DNA of 64,000 nucleotides from Streptacidiphilus pinicola (GCF_003258295.1 NZ_QKYN01000036.1:28544-92543), one strand, 5' to 3'; counted from the first letter of the stretch, positions 54,346-63,551 are shown. Numbers and translations: made by a program. Notes: generated by a model not told the origin, from the letters alone.

Positions 54346-55341
54346 TCAGCAGGAGGCCTTGTAGACGTATTTGGCGACCTGGGGGTCGTTCAGGTTGTCC
54401 TTGGTGATCGGGATCATCGTGGTGCCGATCGAGGCCGTCACCGGCTTGCCCGCGAAGGCGGCGGCGAGCTGGTCGACCGCCTCGGTGCCGATCGCGGCCG
54501 GGTCCTGCGCCACTAGGACCTGCAGGGTGCCGTTCTTCAGCGCGGTGATCTCGTCCGGCTCGGCGTCGAACGCGGCGACCTTCACCGCGCCCTGCTTGCC
54601 CGCCTGGGCGAGGCCGGTCGCCACGCCCTGGCCGGTGTTGGTGTTGCCGGCGAAGACCCCGCCGAGATCGGGGTGCGCGGCCAGGGTGGACTGGATCTGG
54701 GAAGCCGCGGTCGCCGGCAGGTCGTTGTCGTAGAGCGTGGGCAGCACCTTGATGTTCGGGTACTTGGCCATCTCCTCGGTGAAGCCCTTGATCCGGGCGT
54801 CGGTGGTGGAGATGCCGGGCTTGACGCTGATCACGACGACGGAGCCCTTCTCGCTCATCTGCTTGGCGAGCGCGTCGGCGGCGACCTGGCCGCCCTTCTC
54901 GTTGTCGGAGGAGATCCGGGTGATCCCCACCGAGGAGTCGGTGACGGAGGTGTCCACCAGGGCGACCTTCGTCCCGGAGGACTGGATCTGCTTGAGCGAC
55001 GGGGTGAGCGCGTCGGTGTCCACCGGCGAGATCATCAGGCCGTCCGGGTGGGCGGCGCCGACGGAGTCGATCAGCGGGCGCTGCACCGAGACGTCCCACT
55101 GGGCGGAGCCGTCGGCGCTGAAGCTGAAGCCCTTGGCCTTGGCCTCGGCCTGGGCGGCGCAGGTCATGGTGATGTAGAAGGGGTCGCTCTTCACTCCCGT
55201 GATCAGAGTGATCTTCTTGCCGGCCTGCGCGCCGCCGCCCCCGCCGGAGGTGCCGGAGGAACTGCAGGCGGCCGTGGCGAACAGGGCGAGGGTGGCCGTG
55301 ACGGCCGCGAGAAGTGCGCGTTGGCGAGGGTGGGTCGACAT
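54346..55341 (-). CDS. Ribose/fructose-type ABC transporter substrate-binding lipoprotein
   Basis: A 331-residue periplasmic-binding protein of the RbsB/LacI-like type 1 fold. A lipobox LFATAC with Cys26 follows a hydrophobic signal. ISPVDTDALTPSLKQIQSSG and NTGQGVATGLAQAG are hinge and ligand-region segments, with ALVDTSVTDSSVGITRISSD between. It is the last gene of the importer, 46 nt after the permease. The neighbouring LacI repressor suggests a ribose, fructose or related monosaccharide; the exact sugar is not readable. Confidence 0.92.
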   Translation of the reverse strand: MSTHPRQRALLAAVTATLALFATAACSSSGTSGGGGGAQAGKKITLITGVKSDPFYITMTCAAQAEAKAKGFSFSADGSAQWDVSVQRPLIDSVGAAHPDGLMISPVDTDALTPSLKQIQSSGTKVALVDTSVTDSSVGITRISSDNEKGGQVAADALAKQMSEKGSVVVISVKPGISTTDARIKGFTEEMAKYPNIKVLPTLYDNDLPATAASQIQSTLAAHPDLGGVFAGNTNTGQGVATGLAQAGKQGAVKVAAFDAEPDEITALKNGTLQVLVAQDPAAIGTEAVDQLAAAFAGKPVTASIGTTMIPITKDNLNDPQVAKYVYKASC

Positions 55342-55387
55342 GGTGGTGGTGTCCTCTCTTGCGCCTTGCGGCGAGATGAGCTCCGCT

Positions 55388-56461
55388 TCAGCTGCGCTCG
55401 CGGGTGCGGCGGCGCATCTGGTCGATGTAGACGGCCGCGACCAGGACCACGCCCACCGCCACGTCCTGCCAGTACTGCTGGACGCCGATGACGATCAGTC
55501 CGGTGCTCAGCACCGCCGGGATGAAGACGCCGATGACCGTGCCGAGCACCGAGCCGCGCCCGCCGAAGAGGCTGGTCCCGCCCAGGACCACGGCCGTGAT
55601 CACCTTGAGGTTGTCGGTGGAGTGGCCGGCGATGGAGGTGGTGCCGTAGGAGGCGAGCCACATCACCGCGCCGAGCCCGGCGAGCAGGCCCATCAGCGCG
55701 TAGACCTTGACCAGGTGCCGGCCGACGCGGATGCCCGCGCGACGGCTGGCGGCCGGGTTGGAGCCGATGGCGAACGTGTGGGTGCCGAACCGGGTGGTGC
55801 CCAGCACCAGGCCGAAGACCAGCGTCACGGCGGCGGCCAGGATCACCAGCCACGGGATGCCGAGCAACTTGCCGTAGCCGAGGGTGTTCTGCAGGTTCGT
55901 GGCGGCGGCGTCGGCCGGGTCCTGGCCGCCGGTGGCGAGCTCGGCGATGCCGAGGGCGGCGCCGAGGCCGCCGAGGGTGACGATCAGCGGCGGCACCTTC
56001 TCCGTCGCGACGACCACCCCCTGCAGCGCGCCCCAGGCGGCCCCCACCACCAGCGCGATGACCACGCAGACGGCGACCGTCCCCCAGCCCGCGCCCGCGC
56101 CGCCGTGGTGGATGTTGTACTCCCCCGCCGCGACCGCGGCGAGCACCAGCACGGAGCCGATCGACAGGTCGATGCCCGCGGTGATGACGACATAGGTCAT
56201 ACCGACGCCGAGCACCAGGTAGATGGCCGCGTTGACGGCGATCTGGGTCAGGTCGTAGGTGGTGAAGAACTTGCCGGGCGCGGCGATGGTGAAGAAGGCC
56301 ACGAGCGCGGCGAGGATCAGGAAGGTCCACAGCTCGCTGACGGAGGCGGCGCGGCGCAGCAGTGACGGCGACGCCGCGCCGTCGGCAGCGCCGGCCGGGG
56401 CGTCGGCGAGCACGCCGTTCTCAGCCGCGGGCTGCAGGCCCTCGGGCCTCGTGGTCGTCAT
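55388..56461 (-). CDS. Ribose-type ABC transporter permease
   Basis: A 357-residue permease of the RbsC/FrcC family with about ten helices, for example VGMTYVVITAGIDLSIGSVL, then VTLGGLGAALGIAELATGGQ. VVLGGTSLFGGRGSVLGTVI is the family signature. The first 35 residues are Ala/Pro-rich and cytoplasmic. Its ATG overlaps the ATPase stop as ATGA. Confidence 0.93.
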   Translation of the reverse strand: MTTTRPEGLQPAAENGVLADAPAGAADGAASPSLLRRAASVSELWTFLILAALVAFFTIAAPGKFFTTYDLTQIAVNAAIYLVLGVGMTYVVITAGIDLSIGSVLVLAAVAAGEYNIHHGGAGAGWGTVAVCVVIALVVGAAWGALQGVVVATEKVPPLIVTLGGLGAALGIAELATGGQDPADAAATNLQNTLGYGKLLGIPWLVILAAAVTLVFGLVLGTTRFGTHTFAIGSNPAASRRAGIRVGRHLVKVYALMGLLAGLGAVMWLASYGTTSIAGHSTDNLKVITAVVLGGTSLFGGRGSVLGTVIGVFIPAVLSTGLIVIGVQQYWQDVAVGVVLVAAVYIDQMRRRTRERS

Positions 56462-57432
56462 CGGGCCTCCTCGTCCTCGGCCCGCTGGTGCTCGGGCTGT
56501 TGGGGCGTCGCCGGCCTGGCCGGAGTGGCGGCCTCAGTGGCCTCAGCGGCCTCGGCCCACGTGGTGCCTGCCGCCCCCACGGTCCGCGGTTCCGCGTCCG
56601 GCCGGCCCGGGCCGGGTGCGGAGTCCGTGGCCGGCGAGGCCGGGGCCGAAGCCACCTGGGCGCTCGGCGCGGGATCCGCCGCCCGGTCGAGCGAACCGGT
56701 CATGGCGCCCACCAGCTCCTCGATGGTCGTCTCGGCCCCCCGCAGCGAGGCGACCCTGCGCCCGAGGCGCAGCACCTCGACGCGGTCCGCCACCGACAGC
56801 ACCTCGGGCATGTTGTGGCTGATCAGCACGACGCAGATGCCCCGGTCGGCGACCCGCCGCACGGTCTCCAGCACGCGCGCCCGCTGCACCACGCCGAGCG
56901 CGGCCGTGGGCTCGTCGAGGAAGATCACGCGGTTGGCGAAGGCCACCGCCCGGGCCACCGCGACCGACTGGCGCTGCCCGCCGGAGAGCGCCGCCACCGG
57001 CGCGCTCGGGTCCTTGAGCGTGACGCCGAGTTCGGCGAAGGCCCGCACGGCCTCGCGGCGCATGGCGGGCCGGTCCAGCACGCCGATCCGGCCGAGCAGG
57101 CCACCGCGCACCAGCTCACGGCCGAGATAGAGATTGGCGGGCGCGTCCAAGTCCTGGGCCAGGGACAGGTCCTGATAGACCGTCTCCAGGCCGTGCCGGC
57201 GGGCATCCTGAGGCCCGCCGAAGCGCACCGGCGCACCGTCGATCCGGATCTCGCCGCCGTCCGGGGCGAGCACCCCGGACAGCACGCCGACCAGGGTCGA
57301 CTTGCCCGCGCCGTTGTCACCGATCAGGGCCACCACCTCGCCCGCGAAGGCCGTGAAATCGGCCCCCTGCAGCGCGTGGACATGCCCGAACCGCTTGACC
57401 ACGCCGCGTGCTTCCAGCAACGGCTCCGCCAC
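56458..57432 (-). CDS. Sugar ABC transporter ATP-binding protein (single nucleotide-binding domain)
   Basis: A 324-residue ATPase with one ABC domain: Walker A GDNGAGKSTLVGVLSG, Q-loop TVYQDLSLAQDL, signature LSGGQRQSVAVARA and Walker B VIFLDEPTAAL, H-loop LISHNMPEV. RbsA-type ATPases normally have two such domains; this has one, like FrcA, so it should act as a homodimer. The last 80 residues are Ala/Pro/Glu-rich low-complexity sequence. GTG 57432 has GGGAGG 6 nt upstream. It is the first gene of the operon. Confidence 0.9.
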   Translation of the reverse strand: MAEPLLEARGVVKRFGHVHALQGADFTAFAGEVVALIGDNGAGKSTLVGVLSGVLAPDGGEIRIDGAPVRFGGPQDARRHGLETVYQDLSLAQDLDAPANLYLGRELVRGGLLGRIGVLDRPAMRREAVRAFAELGVTLKDPSAPVAALSGGQRQSVAVARAVAFANRVIFLDEPTAALGVVQRARVLETVRRVADRGICVVLISHNMPEVLSVADRVEVLRLGRRVASLRGAETTIEELVGAMTGSLDRAADPAPSAQVASAPASPATDSAPGPGRPDAEPRTVGAAGTTWAEAAEATEAATPARPATPQQPEHQRAEDEEAR

Positions 57433-57458
57433 GGCACACCTCCCCGCGATGCGTCGGA

Positions 57459-57470
57459 GACAACGTTGTC
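57459..57470. promoter_or_regulatory. LacI-type operator GACAACGTTGTC
   Basis: A perfect 12-bp palindrome, 27 nt upstream of the ATPase GTG. The central CG is typical of LacI sites. A second copy lies at 57549. Confidence 0.75.
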
Positions 57471-57548
57471 GTCGATGGCTGGGATTGAACATGGTCGCTG
57501 ACGGCACGTCAATGCTTCTGACAGGCCTGCAGGTCACTCCACCTCCCG

Positions 57549-57560
57549 GGCAACGTTGTC
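57549..57560. promoter_or_regulatory. LacI-type operator GGCAACGTTGTC
   Basis: It differs from the first copy by one base. It is 90 bp away and 62 nt upstream of the lacI-like ATG, fitting autoregulation and looping. Confidence 0.7.
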
Positions 57561-57621
57561 TATGCTGTGCCGCAGTCGGGGCTCCCCCGCAGGCATTCCC
57601 CGGAAGGGACGGTGGCCGCAC

Positions 57622-58650
57622 ATGTCAGCCGGCACGGATCATCCCGGCGTCCCCATCAGGCCCACCATGAAAGACGTGGCCGCGGCCGCGGGCGTGGGTC
57701 TGAAGACCGTCTCCCGGGTCGTCAACGGCGAGGCGGGTGTCAGCGAGGAGACGGCGAGACGCGTCCGCGCGGTCATCGACCAGCTGGGCTTCCGCCGCAA
57801 CGACGGCGCCCGGCTGCTGCGTCAGGGCGCGCGCACCGGCAGCGTCGGGCTGCTGCTCGAGGACGTGGCCGATCCGTTCTACTCGCAGCTGAGCCGGGCG
57901 GTGGAGGAGGTGGTGCGCGCCCACGGCGCACTGCTGCTGACCGGCTCCTCCGCCGAGGACTCCGAGCGGGAGCGCGCGCTGGCGCTCGGCTTCTGCGCCC
58001 GGCGCGTCGACGGGCTGGTCGTCGTGCCCACCTCCGCCGACCACGGCTACCTCGCCCCCGAGGCGGCCGCCGGCACGGCGCTGGTCTGCGTGGACCGGCC
58101 CATGCCGGGGCTCGACGTCGACACCGTGCTGGCCGACAACCGCGCCGGGGCCGCCATCGGCACCGCCCACCTGCTGCGCCAGGGCCACCGCCGCATCGGC
58201 TACCTCGGCGACGCCCCGGACATCTTCACCGCGGCGGAGCGGCTGGCCGGCTACCGGCAGGCCATGGCGGACGCGGGCCACCCCGTCGACGAGTCCTGGA
58301 TCGCCATGGGCCGACCGGACCCGCTGGAGGTCCGCTTCGTGCTCGCCCGGCTGCTCGGCGGTCCGGAGCCGGTGACGGCGCTGATGTGCGGCAACAACCG
58401 CACCACCGTCGCGGTGCTGCGCGAGCTGGCGGGGCGTCAGGAACGCCCGGCCCTGGTCGGCTTCGACGACTTCGAGCTCGCCGACCTGCTCGCCGTCCCG
58501 GTGACGGTGGTCGCCCAGGACCCGGCCCTGATGGGCCGCACGGCCGCCGAACTGCTCTTCCGCCGCCTGCACGGCGAACCCGCGCCCGCCCAGCACATCC
58601 TGGTGCGCACCCGCCTGATCCCCCGCGGCTCGGGCGAAATCCCGCCGTGA
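57622..58650 (+). CDS. LacI-family transcriptional repressor
   Basis: A 342-residue repressor with the LacI HTH and hinge (MKDVAAAAGVGLKTVSRVVN, then RVRAVIDQLGFRRNDGARLL) and a periplasmic-binding-like sugar domain (GLLLEDVADPFYSQLSRAVE). It is divergent from the ABC importer and flanked by two near-identical palindromes, so it very likely represses both. ATG 57622 gives the usual family length. Confidence 0.93.
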   Translation: MSAGTDHPGVPIRPTMKDVAAAAGVGLKTVSRVVNGEAGVSEETARRVRAVIDQLGFRRNDGARLLRQGARTGSVGLLLEDVADPFYSQLSRAVEEVVRAHGALLLTGSSAEDSERERALALGFCARRVDGLVVVPTSADHGYLAPEAAAGTALVCVDRPMPGLDVDTVLADNRAGAAIGTAHLLRQGHRRIGYLGDAPDIFTAAERLAGYRQAMADAGHPVDESWIAMGRPDPLEVRFVLARLLGGPEPVTALMCGNNRTTVAVLRELAGRQERPALVGFDDFELADLLAVPVTVVAQDPALMGRTAAELLFRRLHGEPAPAQHILVRTRLIPRGSGEIPP

Positions 58651-58675
58651 GGCGGGCCGAGGGGAGTTCGGCTCG

Positions 58676-58707
58676 CGGACCCGGGCGCGGGCGGACGCCC
58701 GGGTCCG
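58676..58707. terminator. 12-bp stem terminator after the LacI gene
   Basis: Arms CGGACCCGGGCG and CGCCCGGGTCCG with an 8-nt loop between the LacI stop and the convergent secreted-protein stop. Confidence 0.65.
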
Positions 58708-58738
58708 TCACCGACCGGCTCGGCGGCCGGCGGCTCCG

Positions 58739-59257
58739 TCAGGGCTGCGCGACGTACCGGACCGGCAGGGTGGCGGACCTGGCGGTGGGACTGCCCGGCT
58801 CGGGGGTGAACACCACCGTGCCGGTGCCCGAGCACGGCAGTACGAGACCGGTCGGGATGGCGACCGGAACGGCGTAGTAGCCGAGCGTCACCGGCAGGGC
58901 CGTCGAGGTCGGGCCGAAGTTCGCGACGATGCCGTCGGCCGCGGAGCCGGTGTAGCCGACGTCGGCCGTGCCCGCGGCGGACGCGGGCAGTACCTCGACG
59001 CTCTGGCCGGGCAGCGGGTGCCCCAGCTCGCCCGGGGTGACGGGGCCGTAGCAGGCCATCTGGATCGCGGGGTCGGTGGCGCTGCCGTTGACCAGCCCGG
59101 AGAAGAACTGGTTCGGGCCGACCGGCGCCGGATCGGCGGCCTGGGCGGCCGGCGCGACAGCGCCGGCCAGGCCGGTGGCGAGGCCGAGGACGGCGGCGGC
59201 GAGCGTCGCGGAGCGGAGCGGGTGGCGCGTGGAGCGGGCGGATGAGCGCGGTGCCAT
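58739..59257 (-). CDS. Secreted protein of unknown function
   Basis: A 172-residue exported protein with a signal peptide (residues 1-41, ATLAAAVLGLATGLAGAVA, then AQAAD). The mature part is beta-rich with two Cys (MACYGPV and LPCSGTG), which could form a disulfide. GGGAGGAAAC lies directly before the ATG, a strong start. I do not recognise the family. It is monocistronic, with the terminator at 58676 downstream. Confidence 0.72.
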   Translation of the reverse strand: MAPRSSARSTRHPLRSATLAAAVLGLATGLAGAVAPAAQAADPAPVGPNQFFSGLVNGSATDPAIQMACYGPVTPGELGHPLPGQSVEVLPASAAGTADVGYTGSAADGIVANFGPTSTALPVTLGYYAVPVAIPTGLVLPCSGTGTVVFTPEPGSPTARSATLPVRYVAQP

Positions 59258-59460
59258 GTTTCCTCCCGGGAGTGCGGACCCCTGCGGCGCCCGGGGTCCG
59301 GGCGCCCGACCGACATGGTGGGGCTCCTGGCAGGGACAGGGCAACGGTCGGGGCGCTGAACACTCCGGGACGCGCCGGAGACCGTCCCTTCCGGCCTGCG
59401 GACACACGCGGAGCGCGGGAGACTGGGCACGGTTGCCTCACGGAACGGACGGAGATCACC

Positions 59461-59724
59461 ATGACCCAGCAGGACCGCAGTGGCGACGACTCGGTTCTCG
59501 CCCGGATCCACGAGCTCGTCGGCGAGGAGCGGGAGCTGCGCGACCAGCTGGCCGCCCAGAAGATCGACGCCGACACCGAACGCGGTCGGCTGACCGCGCT
59601 GGAGACCCAGTTGGACCAGTGCTGGGACCTGCTGCGCCAGCGCCGCGCCCGGCTCGACGCGGGCCAGGACCCGAACGACGCGCGGGTGCGCCCGGCCTCG
59701 GAGGTCGAGAACTACCTGTCCTAG
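59461..59724 (+). CDS. DUF2630 family protein
   Basis: An 87-residue helical protein. ILARIHELVGEE-like LARIHELVGEERELRDQLA and LDQCWDLLRQRRARLDAGQD are the family signature, ending in VRPASEVENYL. It is probably a coiled-coil protein; no biochemical role is known. GGAG lies 5 nt before the ATG. Confidence 0.85.
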   Translation: MTQQDRSGDDSVLARIHELVGEERELRDQLAAQKIDADTERGRLTALETQLDQCWDLLRQRRARLDAGQDPNDARVRPASEVENYLS

Positions 59725-59777
59725 CGGGGGGCGAAATTCCCGGGTCCCCTCGCGGGTTCCGGGGCACGATGGTGCGC

Positions 59778-60485
59778 ATGACGACGACATTGATCACCGG
59801 GGCCAACAAGGGCCTCGGCTTCGAGACGGCCCGGCGCCTGGTGGCGGCGGGCCACAGCGTCTGGATCGGCAGCCGCGACGTGACGCGCGGCCGGGCGGCC
59901 GCCGAGGAGCTGGGCGCGCGTTTCGTCCAGCTCGACGTGACCGACGACGCCTCCGTCGAGGCGGCCGCGAAGGCCGTGGAGGCGGGCGGCAGGCTGGACG
60001 TGCTGGTCAACAACGCCGGTATCGAGCAGTACACCGCCGACCACCGCGTCGTCGGCGCGGCCGAACTCACCCCGGACGTGATGCGGAACGTGCTGGAGAC
60101 GAACGTGATCGGCCTGGTCCGGGTGACCCACGCGTTCCTGCCGCTGCTGGAGCGCTCGGCCGCGCCGGTGCTGGTGAACGTCAGCAGCGGGCTGGCCTCC
60201 GTCGCCTCGGTGGCCGACCCGGAGCGGTCGCACTACCACTACCCCGGGGTCGCCTACCCCGCGTCGAAGGCGGCGGTGAACATGGTGACGGTCCAGTTCG
60301 CCAAGGCCTTCCCCGGCATGCGGATCAACGCCGTCGAGCCCGGCCACACCGCCACCGACCTCAACGCCCACGCAGGCCGGCAGACGGTGGAGCAGGGGGC
60401 CGAGATCATCGTCCGGATGGCCTCGATCGGCCCCGACGGCCCCACCGGCGGCTACTTCGACGCGCGCGGCCCGCTGTCCTGGTGA
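59778..60485 (+). CDS. Short-chain dehydrogenase/reductase
   Basis: A 235-residue SDR. The cofactor motif is TLITGANKGLGFETARRLVA (TGxxxGxG), NNAG appears in DVLVNNAGIEQYTAD, and the catalytic residues are Ser in VNVSSGLAS and YxxxK in YPASKAAVNMV. The Arg in IGSRDVTRG favours NADPH. It starts just after the DUF2630 gene, with weak ribosome-site support. The substrate is unknown. Confidence 0.9.
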   Translation: MTTTLITGANKGLGFETARRLVAAGHSVWIGSRDVTRGRAAAEELGARFVQLDVTDDASVEAAAKAVEAGGRLDVLVNNAGIEQYTADHRVVGAAELTPDVMRNVLETNVIGLVRVTHAFLPLLERSAAPVLVNVSSGLASVASVADPERSHYHYPGVAYPASKAAVNMVTVQFAKAFPGMRINAVEPGHTATDLNAHAGRQTVEQGAEIIVRMASIGPDGPTGGYFDARGPLSW

Positions 60486-60521
60486 CCGCGGCGGCGGCAG
60501 ACGCCTCGGGCGCCGGACCGG

Positions 60522-63449
60522 TCAGTGCCCCAGCTCGCGCAGCGCGCGGTCCAGCGTCGCGGTGAAGAAGTCCGTGGCCTCGGCGTCGATGCACAGCGGC
60601 GGCTTGATCTTGAGCACGTTCAGGTGGTCGCCCGTCGGCTGGACGACGACGCCGAGGCCGAGCATCCGCTCGCACAGTTCCGCCGTCTCCTCCGTCGCGG
60701 GCTCCAGCGTGGTGCGGTCCCGGACCAGCTCCAGGCCGAGGTAGAGCCCGGAGCCGTGCACCGCCCCGACCAGCGGGTGGTGCTCGCCCAGCGCGGCCAG
60801 CCCCGCCTTGAGCCGGGCGCCGACGCGGACGGCGTTGCCCTGCAGGTCCTCGTCACGCAGCACGTCAAGGACGGTGCTGCCGACAACGCTGGAGACCGGG
60901 CTGCCGCCCGTCGAGGAGAAGAAGTAGCCCTGGTCGCGGTAACGGTCGGCGACCCCCTTGGAGGTGATCACGGCGCCGAGCGGGTGGCCGTTGCCCATGG
61001 CCTTGGCCACGCAGACGATGTCGGGGACGACGCCCTGCTGCTCGAAGCCCCAGAACCAGTGGCCCAGGCGGCCGTAGCCGACCTGCACCTCGTCCGCGAC
61101 GGCCAGTCCGCCGTGTCGGCGCACGGCGGCGTAGAGCTGCTCCAGGTAGCCGTCGGGCAGCGCCACACCGCCGGCGTTGCCGTAGTAGGACTCGGCGACG
61201 AACGCGCCCGGTGCGCGGCCTGCGGCGGCGAGTTCGTCGACGGCGCGGACCGCCTCGGGGGCGTAGCGGTGGGCCTCGGCGCCGCGGTGGCGGCCCCGGT
61301 AGGAGTTGGGCGAGTCCACGGTGTGCACCCAGACCGGGCGGGTGGCAAGGGCGTTGGGGTTGTCCTGCAGCGAGGTGGAGACGGCGTCGGAGGCGTAGGT
61401 CCAGCCGTGGTAGGCCTCCCGCAGGGCGACCACGTCGGGCCGACCGGTCGCGCCGACCGCCAGCCGGATGCCCAGATCCACGGCTTCGGAGCCGGAGTTG
61501 ACCAGGAAGACGGTGTCCAGCGGCGCGGGCAGCAGCGCCGCCAGGCGCTCGCTGAAGTCCACCACCGAGGCGTAGTGGAAGCGCGAGTTGGTGTTGAGCC
61601 GCCGCAACTGCCGGGTCACGGCCCGCTCGACGGCCGGGTGGGCGTGGCCGATCGCGCTGACGTTGTTGACGATGTCGAGGTAGGCGCGGCCCTGGTCGGA
61701 GACCAGGTGGTGCCGCCAGCCGCGTTCGATGCGCGGCGGTTGGTCGTAGTAGTGCCCCTGCACCGAGGCGAAGGAGGCGGCACGGCGTGCCAGCAGCGTC
61801 GCATCGGCCGGTTCCTCGTGCGCGGGCAGGCCGAAGAGCGGGGCGGGGTCGGCGGTCAGCGCGAGCCGGCCGGGCGCGTACTCGGGCCGGACGAAGTCCG
61901 GCGCCTCGGAGGTACCGCCCCGCTGCAACGTGACGCGGGCGCGTACCCCGGCGGGGAGGATGGCCAGCCGGTCGCCGGCGTCGACGGTAGCGTCCTCGCC
62001 CACCAGCACCTCGGCCCGGTCCGCCTGCAGACGGAGCGTCAGCTCCGCGCAGTCGAGCACGATCCGGCCGGGCTCGACGCGCACCACGCGGCCGTCCCAG
62101 GGCGCCCGCAGGACGGCATCGCGAGCGGGCCACAGGTCCGCTCCCGTCGGCACGGTGGCGGGTGAGGCGGCGGACAGCACCCGGGACCGGCTCAACCGGG
62201 CCTGGCCGTACGGCGCGAGGACGCCGGCGGCGCCGGCCGCGAGGTGCTGCCGGGCGATCCTGTCCTCGACCTCGGCGTCCAGCCACGCGCCCCGGTCCAT
62301 CGCGTCGGCGTCGACGGACAGGTCCAGCACGGCGAGTTCGGCGGGCGCGAGGTCCGCGAGGAGCGGCGCGGCGGGGACGACCGCCTTCCGTGGGAGGGCC
62401 AGGCCGAGGCCGTCCAGGAGCAGGGCGGTCATCACCTCCGTCGGCACGCTGGTGGCCTGCTCGAAGATCCGCCACTCGCGCTCCAGCGCCGCGTGCACGT
62501 AGCCGTTGCTCTCGCCGTCGATCGCGGCCTGCTGGCGACCGCACACGACGAGCGTGGCGGCGCGCAGCACGACGAGCGGCCACAACGCCCGTGCCTCGAC
62601 GGGCAGCAGCGGTCGTTCGGCATGGAAGGCGAGGACGGCGGGCAGCACGTCGTGCGGCTCGATCCCGTCGTGGTGCAGCAGCGAGGAGAGCGGGACGGCG
62701 AGCTCGCCGACGGCCCAGCTGGTCGACAGGTCGCCGAAGTCGATGACGCCGTCCGGCGTCGGGACGGGACCGCCCTCGGCGACCACGAGGTTGTCGTCGG
62801 TGAGATCCATGTGCACGGCCTGGCACGGCAGTTGCTCGCGCTGCTCGTCGAGGGCGCGCCAAGCCCCGGCGGCCGCCGTCGCCACGGCCGCGCGTTGGGC
62901 GGGGTCCTGGATGTGAGGCAGGAGCAGCGCCACGACGCGGTCCGCGTGCCGCGGGTCCCACTGCAGCACCCGGTCGAGGCCCGGGTGGCGGAACTCCCGC
63001 AGGGTGGCGCTGACCCGGCCCGCCGTCCTCCCGATGGCCGCGACGGTCCGCGGCGACAGGTGGCGTGAGCCGGTGAGCGTCCCGCCGGGCAGATGCCGCA
63101 GCATGCGGGCCGTGACCGGCCCCGAGACGGTGTCGACGACGGCGGCCCGCGGGCTCCCGTCCTCGGCCCGCAGCACGGTGCCGACCCGCAGCTCGGGGCA
63201 GGCGGCGGCGATCCGCTCCGCGGCCTCGTCCTGCGCCTCGATCTCGGCGGCGCCGAACGCCGGGTTGGCGATCTTCAGCACGCCGAGGACGGAGCCGTCC
63301 TCGGCGCGCAGCAGGAAGTTCGCGTCCTGCTGGCTGCCGAGCTCCTCGGCCTGGCCGGGGACACCCAGCAGCGCGGCGATCCGCGCCGCCTCCTCGGGAC
63401 GGACCTGCGGAGCGGGGAGTGCCGCGTGGGCGAAGAAGTCGACGGTCAT
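60522..63449 (-). CDS. Phosphotransferase-aminotransferase class III fusion protein
   Basis: A 975-residue three-part protein. Residues 1-350 form an APH/choline-kinase-like domain (HMDLTDDNLVV near 211, VIDFGD near 236). Residues about 440-560 form a beta-rich segment like the lipoyl/M23-type region (LRAPWDGRVVRVEPGRIVL). Residues about 590-975 are a class III PLP aminotransferase (SGSEAVDLGIRLAVG, then the PLP lysine in CVAKAMGNGHPLGAV near 813). It resembles multi-domain aminotransferase/phospho-lyase proteins of actinobacteria. It may process a phosphorylated amino alcohol; the reaction is inferred. Confidence 0.88.
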   Translation of the reverse strand: MTVDFFAHAALPAPQVRPEEAARIAALLGVPGQAEELGSQQDANFLLRAEDGSVLGVLKIANPAFGAAEIEAQDEAAERIAAACPELRVGTVLRAEDGSPRAAVVDTVSGPVTARMLRHLPGGTLTGSRHLSPRTVAAIGRTAGRVSATLREFRHPGLDRVLQWDPRHADRVVALLLPHIQDPAQRAAVATAAAGAWRALDEQREQLPCQAVHMDLTDDNLVVAEGGPVPTPDGVIDFGDLSTSWAVGELAVPLSSLLHHDGIEPHDVLPAVLAFHAERPLLPVEARALWPLVVLRAATLVVCGRQQAAIDGESNGYVHAALEREWRIFEQATSVPTEVMTALLLDGLGLALPRKAVVPAAPLLADLAPAELAVLDLSVDADAMDRGAWLDAEVEDRIARQHLAAGAAGVLAPYGQARLSRSRVLSAASPATVPTGADLWPARDAVLRAPWDGRVVRVEPGRIVLDCAELTLRLQADRAEVLVGEDATVDAGDRLAILPAGVRARVTLQRGGTSEAPDFVRPEYAPGRLALTADPAPLFGLPAHEEPADATLLARRAASFASVQGHYYDQPPRIERGWRHHLVSDQGRAYLDIVNNVSAIGHAHPAVERAVTRQLRRLNTNSRFHYASVVDFSERLAALLPAPLDTVFLVNSGSEAVDLGIRLAVGATGRPDVVALREAYHGWTYASDAVSTSLQDNPNALATRPVWVHTVDSPNSYRGRHRGAEAHRYAPEAVRAVDELAAAGRAPGAFVAESYYGNAGGVALPDGYLEQLYAAVRRHGGLAVADEVQVGYGRLGHWFWGFEQQGVVPDIVCVAKAMGNGHPLGAVITSKGVADRYRDQGYFFSSTGGSPVSSVVGSTVLDVLRDEDLQGNAVRVGARLKAGLAALGEHHPLVGAVHGSGLYLGLELVRDRTTLEPATEETAELCERMLGLGVVVQPTGDHLNVLKIKPPLCIDAEATDFFTATLDRALRELGH

Positions 63450-63468
63450 GGGAGCCAGCCTACAACTG

Positions 63469-63482
63469 ATTCGCGCGCGAAT
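63469..63482. promoter_or_regulatory. Palindrome ATTCGCGCGCGAAT
   Basis: A perfect 14-bp palindrome 20 nt upstream of the fusion-protein ATG and in the divergent promoter of the oxidoreductase gene. The binding factor is unknown. Confidence 0.5.
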
Positions 63483-63545
63483 AGCAAGTATGGCGATCGA
63501 ATCAATCGTCCATGCGCGTGAAACGCGTGCCGTTCAGCGGGCGCC

Positions 63546-63551
63546 TAAGCT
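63546..63551 (+). promoter_or_regulatory. -10 box TAAGCT of the oxidoreductase gene
   Basis: TAAGCT ends 8 nt before ATG 63560, a leaderless arrangement. Confidence 0.4.

Noticed and set aside
59725..59777. Hairpin-like sequence between the DUF2630 and SDR genes.
   Set aside because: Arms are short and imperfect, so a terminator cannot be supported.
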